From assembly GCA_030627405.1 (NCBI GenBank), contig DAOUSD010000099.1, positions 1 through 6,660 of the forward strand: a stretch of 6,660 bases of DNA. The letters run 5' to 3'. Positions 1 through 5,681 of the stretch are shown here, piece by piece. The position numbers and the translations under genes were made by a program. Under the pieces are notes generated by a model. That model saw only the letters and a list, made by a program, of their open reading frames with translations, made no database searches and was not told the DNA's origin. Position 1 is the stretch's first letter, and each line of letters begins with the position of its first letter. This DNA is from Deltaproteobacteria bacterium. Its GTDB lineage: Bacteria > Desulfobacterota > Desulfobacteria > Desulfobacterales > ETH-SRB1.

Positions 1-2741
1 ATACCGGTTATTGTCGGATCAAGGCTCCGCCTGAGCTCATCTTTTGTAATTTCTTTTTCAACCAGATCTGAAGCAATTTCCTTTATTTCACTTACAATCA
101 AATCTGAATCATCGGGATCAACATGGACGAATGCCTGAAAAACCCCATAGCCGGGATAGGCTTTGCCTGGCCGATTATAGGCTATGGGTGAATATGCTGC
201 CCCGAGTTTTTCGCGTATCGTCTCGTAAAGTCTGTTTGAAAAAATATCTGCCAGGATGGAAAGGCGGCGGGTTCTACTGATATCCCAGAGATCTTCTGTT
301 GGATATGCAACTATTACCAGGCCTTTTTGAATTTTTGTGGGTACGATTATCTCAAATAATTGAGCAGTGGGGAATTCCGGCGCGTTTGATATTTTATTTT
401 TTTGAAGATCAAATCTTGAGGGCAGGGCGCCAAAATATTTAGCTGCGGTTTTGATTAGAGAATCCATATCAAAATCGCCCACTACTGAAATCTCAAGTTT
501 ATCTTGTTTTAATGGAGTCTCTATCCATGACCTGACTTGTTCAAGAGTCAAATTTTTGAACAACTCGGAAGGGGGAAAACCGAAACGGCTGTCTCCTCCA
601 GCCAGAAACCTTTTGCCTGAAAGAACCATTGCACCGTCAATTGAGCTGGAAAGTTTGCGGTATCGTTGTTTGAATCGTTCCATGGATAGAGAATACGCTT
701 CCTGCCTGTAAGCCTGGTCAACAACATGAGCATATATGAGCTGAAAGAGCAGGGGGACTTCTTCTGCCACAGTTGTGCCTTTGAAGAAAAAGCAATCTTC
801 ATCAAAGCCGAAAACAACATTTGTATTTTTACCGGCCATTGCTCTTTTTAGTTCATCTTTTTTAAGGGGACCCAAGCCGCTTTCATTAATCACTTCTTTA
901 CTCAGTTCAGCAAGCCCCGCCATATTAGCCGGTTCAGCAGATCTGCCGAAACCAAAAGAAAGATTAACAAGTACTTCATCTGCTTCAAAATCAGTTTGTT
1001 TTAAGTTTAGGCGAATACCATTATCAAAATCAATCTGAACAATGCCAAGGTCAGGCATTTCTGTTCGATTAATAATTTTGCCCTTTTTTTCTGGTTCGGC
1101 AAGATATGGAAAAACAGCGGGTTTTATTTCAGATGGTCTCGATACTTTGACCTTGCTGCTTTTATCAAACACTTCACATATTATATCTTCAGGGGCGTTA
1201 TTGTTTGCTGTAATTTCTGCATTTCCGGTTACCATTATGAGCCTGTGCTCAGATGACCAGGCATCTTTAAATGCATCATGGACGTTCTTTAAGGTAATGG
1301 AATTTATAACAGGAACAAGAAGATTTTTTTTCTGTTCAGGAGACATGGTAACTCTTTCATTGTTGAGGTCATTAATTACAATGCCGGCCAACATTCTGCT
1401 GTTTCGAGTGGGCGTTTTTTTTACAGCATTGTTCAGCATTGACAAAAAATCTTTTTTTACTATTTCAAGCTCTGATTTTACAAATCCGTATTTTAAAGAT
1501 TTTCTCAGGGTTTTTTCCAGGAGTGAAAGCGATTTCTCCCAGTTTTCCGGACTGGTTTCTGCAGAGATCTCAGAAAATTCTACCTGATAGAAGCTGATTC
1601 CTGAATTGACAGAAGCTAAAGTAAACGGAGAGGTAGTTTTGCTGACAATTTTATCAAGCCTGTTCCGGACTATCTGGTTTGCAATATTTTTTACAAGCTG
1701 CTTTTTTTGAAAAGCAACAGAATCAGGCTGTATGGTTTTCTTATTTATAACTTCTATTGTTACTGTTGTTTTTCCTGTTTCCTTTTCAAAATGATAGAAT
1801 GCTTTGATCCCCTTATGTTTTATCTGACCGATATCAGGCCGCGGTTGTATTGATGCTTTGGCATATAATGTGGAGAACCTTTTTTCAATAAGCTTTGTCG
1901 CCTGCTTTTGATCAAAATCGCCTGCCATAACCAGAATCATATTATCAGGTTTGTACCATGTATCATAATAATCTTTTAAAAGATTGTGGTCGGCATTTTT
2001 AATAACTTCCTCTTCGCCTATTGGAAATCTTTTAGATATTCTTGTTTCAGGTAATAAGAACTTCATAACTGAAACAACTGTTCTATATGATGCTGAATCG
2101 CGGGTTCGTTTTTCAGCCAGAATTACCTTCCGTTCTCTGTCAATCTCAGATTGCAGAAGAAGGGCGCTTTCTGCAAAGTCTTTCATTACGGTAAGTCCAT
2201 TTTCCAGGTTTTTCTTATTGCCCTCCGGCAACAGCATATCATACACAGTTTCATAAAACCCTGTATGAGCATTTGCATCGTTTCCAAACTGCATACCTAT
2301 AGACTGAAAGTATTTTACAAGCTCTCCCGGCTTGAAATGTTTTGAACCGCAAAAAAGCATGTGTTCAAGAAAATGCGATATGCCCTGTTGCTTGTCGGTC
2401 TCATGAATTGAGCCCACCTGAACATTCAAATGCAAGCTCACCCTGTCCTTTGGATTGGCATTTTTCATTAATACATATCTGAAGCCGTTGGGTAGTTTGC
2501 CGAAGAATAAGGCCGGGTCAGGTAGAAGATCGCTATTTTCATGAGGCCAATTAAGATGTGAATTGATGTTGGAATCAGCGGTATTTACTGCCGATGAATC
2601 TATATTGGATGATTTTATAAAAAAGCTCTTGTTATCGCTATCCCGGCTGTAATTACAGGCCGGCGAAAATAATAAAATGAATATAATAAGAGCGGAAAGT
2701 GAAAGTCTTGCAACAGATGACTTTAAGAGTTTTTTTAACAT
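1..2741 (-). CDS. PqqL-like long M16 zinc metallopeptidase, probable lipoprotein (C-terminus off window)
   Basis: The frame is open without interruption from an ATG at 2741 to the left edge, giving 913 codons with no stop. Residues 1-29 look like an export signal: basic start (MLKKLLK), hydrophobic core (about 13-26), then Cys29. The lipobox is loose (SPAC), so lipidation is inferred. The inverzincin motif HFLEH is at 123-127, with the conserved downstream pair Glu203 (DRERKV) and Glu210 (LAEK); by pitrilysin comparison His123, His127 and Glu210 bind zinc and Glu126 is catalytic. RFPIGEEEVI (238-247) is the typical M16 segment. A second, non-catalytic half starts near 565, where LAELS replaces the zinc motif, and carries an R/Y-type segment (RLYETIREKLGAAYSP, about 835-850). 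This is the four-domain layout of ~930-950-residue PqqL-type proteases, so only a few tens of residues should be missing. It probably degrades peptides in the periplasm or at the envelope; the substrate is unknown. Confidence 0.92.
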   Translation of the reverse strand, partial: MLKKLLKSSVARLSLSALIIFILLFSPACNYSRDSDNKSFFIKSSNIDSSAVNTADSNINSHLNWPHENSDLLPDPALFFGKLPNGFRYVLMKNANPKDRVSLHLNVQVGSIHETDKQQGISHFLEHMLFCGSKHFKPGELVKYFQSIGMQFGNDANAHTGFYETVYDMLLPEGNKKNLENGLTVMKDFAESALLLQSEIDRERKVILAEKRTRDSASYRTVVSVMKFLLPETRISKRFPIGEEEVIKNADHNLLKDYYDTWYKPDNMILVMAGDFDQKQATKLIEKRFSTLYAKASIQPRPDIGQIKHKGIKAFYHFEKETGKTTVTIEVINKKTIQPDSVAFQKKQLVKNIANQIVRNRLDKIVSKTTSPFTLASVNSGISFYQVEFSEISAETSPENWEKSLSLLEKTLRKSLKYGFVKSELEIVKKDFLSMLNNAVKKTPTRNSRMLAGIVINDLNNERVTMSPEQKKNLLVPVINSITLKNVHDAFKDAWSSEHRLIMVTGNAEITANNNAPEDIICEVFDKSSKVKVSRPSEIKPAVFPYLAEPEKKGKIINRTEMPDLGIVQIDFDNGIRLNLKQTDFEADEVLVNLSFGFGRSAEPANMAGLAELSKEVINESGLGPLKKDELKRAMAGKNTNVVFGFDEDCFFFKGTTVAEEVPLLFQLIYAHVVDQAYRQEAYSLSMERFKQRYRKLSSSIDGAMVLSGKRFLAGGDSRFGFPPSELFKNLTLEQVRSWIETPLKQDKLEISVVGDFDMDSLIKTAAKYFGALPSRFDLQKNKISNAPEFPTAQLFEIIVPTKIQKGLVIVAYPTEDLWDISRTRRLSILADIFSNRLYETIREKLGAAYSPIAYNRPGKAYPGYGVFQAFVHVDPDDSDLIVSEIKEIASDLVEKEITKDELRRSLDPTITG

Positions 2742-2749
2742 AAGATGAA

Positions 2750-2756
2750 CTCCTTT
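2750..2756 (-). promoter_or_regulatory. Ribosome binding site of the long M16 protease
   Basis: AAAGGAG reads on the minus strand, 8 nt before the ATG at 2741. It is the strongest Shine-Dalgarno in the window and fixes the start, which is also where the signal peptide begins. It lies just past the stop of the antitoxin fragment, in sequence that could once have coded for that protein's tail. Confidence 0.8.
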
Positions 2757-2762
2757 AAAAAC

Positions 2763-2776
2763 GGTTCAGGGATCAG
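2763..2776 (-). repeat. Two tandem heptamers (CTGATCC, CTGAACC)
   Basis: On the minus strand CTGATCC (2776-2770) is followed directly by CTGAACC (2769-2763), matching at 6 of 7 bases. The second copy holds the stop codon of the ParD-like fragment. Its TGAACC core is also the core of the heptamers next to dut. Two copies could arise by chance, so the link to that array is an inference. Confidence 0.4.
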
Positions 2777-2906
2777 GATTTTCTTCAGCGCATTTTCCAA
2801 TTCGTGCCCAATATTCAATCTGGCCAGTTAACGACTGTTTATCGATTTTACTAAATATCTTTGCGTTCCGAACCAAATCGTCTGTAATTCTTACTGCGGT
2901 TATCAT
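2766..2906 (-). pseudogene. ParD-like antitoxin fragment, C-terminally truncated
   Basis: A 46-codon frame (ATG at 2906, TGA at 2768-2766) encodes a protein starting MITAVRITDDLVRNAK and ending QIEYWARIGKCAEENPDP. The pattern of an N-terminal ribbon-helix-helix-like segment (AVRITDDLV) followed by IEYWARIGK.AEENPD is typical of the ParD-like antitoxin family of type II toxin-antitoxin systems, recognised from memory. Family members are usually around 70 residues and continue after NPDL with a helix. Here the frame stops at NPDP. Reading on in another frame (2770-2735) gives PEPFLKEFIL, which resembles that missing helix, so a small frameshift is likely. I see no Shine-Dalgarno before the ATG, an in-frame TAG lies a few codons upstream, and no toxin gene follows. 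It could instead be a functional short regulator, but a decayed remnant fits better. Confidence 0.6.
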
Positions 2907-2952
2907 TCGAAGGAGCTATTGAGCAGTCGCCGTTTGCTTTTTCACCGGCAAT

Positions 2953-3774
2953 CTATTTGAGGTACAGCAACCCACCGGATTTATACTGTGAAGCAACGCT
3001 GAGTCTGGTATCAATATTAGTAAGCGCCTGCCCTGCAACACTTAATGCTTTTTCAGGGGTATTATTTGTTTCGCTCAGATGGGCAAGAATTACGTGTTCC
3101 AGTTTATTGTGTTTGATTTCATTTAAAAGATTTTTCGAATCTTCGTTTGAAAGGTGTCCGGTTCGGCTCTTGACACGTTGTTTTAGAGGCCAGGGATATG
3201 GCCCGTTTGCGAGCATAGTCTGATCATGGTTTGCTTCGAGGATCAGTAGCGAGCAGTCTTTAAGATGCTCTTTAACCATGGAAGTAACGATGCCAAGGTC
3301 TGTTGCGATACCGATCTTTGAACCATTTTGTTTTATGGTGAAACCGGCAGGATCTTCCGCATCATGGGATATTGAAAATGGATGCAGGGACAGCGTTTCT
3401 AACATAAACGCTGAACCGCACTCAAAGCTTCTTATGTCTTTAATATTTTTTAACTGAGATGAGGCGGCTTTTATTGTCTTGCTGTTTATATATACAGGCA
3501 GGTCAAAGCGGCGTGAAAGTACCCCTACGCTTTGGATATGGTCGCTGTGTTCATGAGATACGAGGATAGCATCAAGATCTTCCGGATTAAGCCCTGTTGA
3601 TCTTAGCCTGCGTTCAATTTCTATCCCCGAGAGACCCGCATCAACAAGTATTGAGGTGGAGCCGTTGGAAATAAAAACAGCATTTCCCTTGCTGCCGCTC
3701 GCCAGCATGCATACTGCCAAATTATAGTTGCAATTCTTAGTTGAATTGCTCAAAATTGATTGCTCGGCAGTCAT
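2953..3774 (-). CDS. MBL-fold metallo-hydrolase, YycJ/WalJ type
   Basis: The protein has the signature N-terminal strand VCMLASGSKGN of the YycJ-like subfamily, followed by ILVDAGLS and the metal-binding HEHSDH motif. Further expected ligand segments are SISHDAED, IATDLG, LEANHD, GHLSNEDS and AHLSETN near the C-terminus. Counted from the ATG at 3774 it has 273 residues, close to the usual ~260. The Bacillus homologue is described as a 5'-3' DNA exonuclease; the role here is inferred from family. The frame also opens 9 nt earlier with TTG at 3783. I chose the ATG because a weak GAAAG lies 9 nt before it, whereas it directly abuts the TTG. The conserved domain begins only about 18 residues in, so a still later start is possible. 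It follows dut after a 117-nt spacer (126 nt to this ATG) and may or may not share its transcript. Confidence 0.92.
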   Translation of the reverse strand: MTAEQSILSNSTKNCNYNLAVCMLASGSKGNAVFISNGSTSILVDAGLSGIEIERRLRSTGLNPEDLDAILVSHEHSDHIQSVGVLSRRFDLPVYINSKTIKAASSQLKNIKDIRSFECGSAFMLETLSLHPFSISHDAEDPAGFTIKQNGSKIGIATDLGIVTSMVKEHLKDCSLLILEANHDQTMLANGPYPWPLKQRVKSRTGHLSNEDSKNLLNEIKHNKLEHVILAHLSETNNTPEKALSVAGQALTNIDTRLSVASQYKSGGLLYLK

Positions 3775-3783
3775 ATAATCCAA

Positions 3784-3900
3784 CTTTCAAATTAGGTCTT
3801 ACAAACAGAAATTTGAAAACTCAAAAGCAACTTGTTAACAATCAGAGGTGGCGGGCATTTAAATTTCTGACAAAAAGAAATTTTTTCTAAGGTCTCAATA
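3784..3900. other. AT-rich spacer with inverted repeats between dut and the MBL gene
   Basis: No coding frame is visible here. The 9-mer cagaaattt (3806-3814) is matched exactly by its complement aaatttctg (3861-3869). The latter can also pair as aaatttct (3861-3868) with agaaattt (3876-3883) across a 7-nt loop. The two pairings are mutually exclusive. All stems are AT-rich and lack a clear U-tract in the direction of transcription, so I do not call a terminator. No convincing -35/-10 pair was found for the MBL gene. Confidence 0.35.
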
Positions 3901-4359
3901 TTATTTTCCGGTGTGTCCGAAGCCTCCGGTGTTGCGAACAGTTTTATCTAATTGTTCTACAACTTCAATCCTGGCATGATAAACTCTTTTTATGATCATC
4001 TGGGCAATTCTGTCACCTCTTTTAAGAGTATATTTTTTGGTGCCGAGGTTTATAGCCGGGATCATTACCTCTCCTCGATAGTCAGAGTCAATTGTACCAG
4101 GTGAATTTATAAGGCCGATACCATGCTTAACCGCCAATCCGCTTCTTGGGCGGATCTGAGCTTCAAATCCTTCTGGAATGGCCATGGCAAAACCTGTGGG
4201 AATCAAAGCGATTTCGCCTTTTTCAAGAACGATATCTTTTTTGACGGCTGCATATATATCCATTCCTGCAGAGTGTGGGGTCATGTAGCGCGGTAGATGT
4301 ATATCCGCATCATCGTTTGGTCTAATGCGAAGCAGTTTAATAGTAGGAATATGGTTCAT
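3901..4359 (-). CDS. dut: Deoxyuridine 5'-triphosphate nucleotidohydrolase (dUTPase)
   Basis: This trimeric-type dUTPase hydrolyses dUTP to dUMP and pyrophosphate, keeping uracil out of DNA and feeding dTMP synthesis. All five family motifs are present in 152 residues, the usual size: SAGMDIYA (30-37), PRSGLAVKHGI (71-81), GTIDSDYRGEV (88-98) with the catalytic Asp91 and the base-stacking Tyr94, GDRIAQMII (115-123), and RNTGGFGHTG (142-151). Motif 5 has His149 where most members have Ser; the Phe that stacks on the base (Phe147) is kept. The ATG at 4359 is the only sensible start by alignment with E. coli Dut, yet no Shine-Dalgarno precedes it. The upstream 35 nt are heptamer repeats, and the start codon itself is part of one copy. 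It lies 50 nt after the M16 gene, so translation may depend on coupling or on an unstructured leader. Confidence 0.97.
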   Translation of the reverse strand: MNHIPTIKLLRIRPNDDADIHLPRYMTPHSAGMDIYAAVKKDIVLEKGEIALIPTGFAMAIPEGFEAQIRPRSGLAVKHGIGLINSPGTIDSDYRGEVMIPAINLGTKKYTLKRGDRIAQMIIKRVYHARIEVVEQLDKTVRNTGGFGHTGK

Positions 4360-4394
4360 GGTCCACGGTTCACAGTTTACGGTTCACGGTTTTA
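4353..4394 (-). repeat. Degenerate heptamer array, consensus GTGAACC, covering the dut start
   Basis: Six contiguous 7-nt units read on the minus strand from 4394 to 4353: TAAAACC, GTGAACC, GTAAACT, GTGAACC, GTGGACC, ATGAACC. The last unit supplies the ATG of dut. Two units are identical and the others differ at one to three positions. Heptamer arrays like this occur in spacers of some Desulfobacterota genomes, as I recall; the mechanism of spread is not known to me. Confidence 0.75.
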
Positions 4395-4427
4395 TGCTTT
4401 GATCAACCGTTAACCGTGAGCGGTTAA
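4378..4427. repeat. Inverted heptamer copies and hairpins across the M16 gene end
   Basis: The segment 4378-4391 pairs with 4405-4418 at 12 of 14 positions across a 13-nt loop. Inverted units aaccgtt and aaccgtg (plus strand 4405-4418) are the complement of the array beside dut. In addition ttaaccg (4410-4416) and cggttaa (4421-4427) form a perfect 7-bp stem with a 4-nt loop. The right side lies inside the last codons of the M16 peptidase and supplies its TAA stop. No U-tract follows in the minus direction, so a classical terminator is not supported. A role in mRNA stability or simple repeat debris are both possible. Confidence 0.6.
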
Positions 4428-5681
4428 TATATCTTCGTATTCCTTTTTGTCGGGAACAGGGCCAAGTATGGTAATTGCAAGCTGGTCATTATCAAAAAGA
4501 GTTGATGCCAAATCAATAATATCATCTGCTGTGACTTCTTCTATTTTATTCACAACTTCCTGTAAAGGAATATAACGACCAAAATGGATTTCATTCTGAG
4601 CTAACCGAACCATCTGGCTGTCGATACTTTCTGATGCAAGCATAAGGTTACCTTTTGTATATTCCTTTGCACTTCGCAGCTCAGTTGAATCAACAGGTAT
4701 TTTTTTAAGTTTGAATATCTCATTCAGGCTGATTTCTATGGTTTCTTTGGCATTTTTAGGATCGACCCCAACGTAGACTCCGCACATACCTGTATCGACA
4801 TGAGATGAAATAAAAGAGTAAACCGAGTAGGCAAGCCCTCTATTTTCACGAATTTCCTGGAAGAGTCTTGAGCTCATGTTTCCACCGAGTATGGTATTAA
4901 TCAGTGAAAAGGCATAACGCCTTGGATCGGTAATTGACAAGCCTTTTATGCCCATGCAGATATGAATCTGCTCAAGATCCTTGGAATGAATGGTAACTTT
5001 AGATTGGCCGGTTGGGGATACACGAGCAGGGAAGCTATTGCCTGCATTAATTGATTCAAATTGTTGTCCTACTAAATTGACAAAGTGATCATGCTCTATG
5101 TTACCTGCGGCAGATATGAAGATACGTTCGGGCTGGTAAAGCTGGGAAAAAAATTTCCTGATGGTTTCAGAATCAAAATTTAAAATGTTCTCTCGAGGAC
5201 CAAGTATTGATTGTCCCAAAGGGTTATCTCCCCAGTAAGTATTTCCTGAAAGTATGTGGATGTATTCTTCCGGGGTGTCTTCGGTCATTCCAATTTCCTG
5301 GAATACAACTGTCCGTTCTTTTTCAACCTCTTTTGATTCAAATGTTGAGTATAAAAATATATCAGAAAGAATATCAGTCATGGTTTCCAAGTGTGTATCC
5401 ATTACCTTCGCATGATAGCAGGTATTTTCCATGGTTGTAAAAGCGTTTGTATTCCCGCCGACAGAGTCAAATTCCTTGGCTATCTGAAGAGCTGAACGTT
5501 TCTTTGTCCCCTTAAAGATCATGTGTTCAATAAAATGGGAAAGCCCGTTTTCTGATAGAGTTTCATCCCTGGCTCCTACATTTACCCAGACTCCCATTGA
5601 AACACTGCGAGCATGAGGTATTTTTTTGGATAAAATCCTGATGCCGTTATTAAGAATGGTTTTATTTGCTATTTCATCCAT
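4410..5681 (-). CDS. M16B family zinc peptidase (processing-peptidase type)
   Basis: At 423 residues this is the usual length of compact bacterial M16B peptidases related to the mitochondrial processing peptidase beta subunit and Bacillus YmxG/MlpA. The inverted zinc motif HFIEH is at 49-53: His49 and His53 bind zinc and Glu52 is the catalytic base. The conserved Glu122 (EKERTVV) and Glu129 (QEI), the latter the third zinc ligand, follow at the standard distance. The PLGQSILG segment (154-161) matches the conserved PxGxxILG. The C-terminal half carries GGNMSSRLFQEIRENRGLAYSVYSF (starting at 266), which holds the substrate-contact R/Y pair. There is no signal peptide, so it is probably cytoplasmic and likely acts as a dimer on peptides or unfolded proteins; the natural substrate is unknown. 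The ATG overlaps the pnp stop by 8 nt, indicating translational coupling, and the pnp-M16-dut order is a recurrent neighbourhood. Its last residues (TAHG) are encoded by repeat sequence. Confidence 0.95.
   Translation of the reverse strand: MDEIANKTILNNGIRILSKKIPHARSVSMGVWVNVGARDETLSENGLSHFIEHMIFKGTKKRSALQIAKEFDSVGGNTNAFTTMENTCYHAKVMDTHLETMTDILSDIFLYSTFESKEVEKERTVVFQEIGMTEDTPEEYIHILSGNTYWGDNPLGQSILGPRENILNFDSETIRKFFSQLYQPERIFISAAGNIEHDHFVNLVGQQFESINAGNSFPARVSPTGQSKVTIHSKDLEQIHICMGIKGLSITDPRRYAFSLINTILGGNMSSRLFQEIRENRGLAYSVYSFISSHVDTGMCGVYVGVDPKNAKETIEISLNEIFKLKKIPVDSTELRSAKEYTKGNLMLASESIDSQMVRLAQNEIHFGRYIPLQEVVNKIEEVTADDIIDLASTLFDNDQLAITILGPVPDKKEYEDILTAHG

Noticed and set aside
548..820. A 90-codon minus-strand open frame
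   Set aside because: It is out of frame with the long M16 protease, whose frame passes intact through the same stretch (checked at residues 123, 272 and 727).
1042..1587. A 181-codon open frame on the plus strand
   Set aside because: It is the opposite-strand shadow of the long M16 protease, which is continuous here with clear family features; the plus-strand product is low-complexity Ser/Phe/Leu-rich with no recognisable domain.
2935..2956. Possible terminator after the MBL gene (gccg ... cggc with a T-rich centre)
   Set aside because: Only about 4 bp can pair and no U-run follows, so it does not make a credible intrinsic terminator.
3784..3840. Possible promoter for the MBL gene (TTGAGT, 17 nt, TAAGAC on the minus strand)
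   Set aside because: The -10 match is poor and the spacer is AT-rich enough to give such matches by chance.
4378..4418. Rho-independent terminator between the M16B gene and dut
   Set aside because: A hairpin is present, but there is no U-tract after it in the minus direction, and it is explained by inverted copies of the heptamer repeat.
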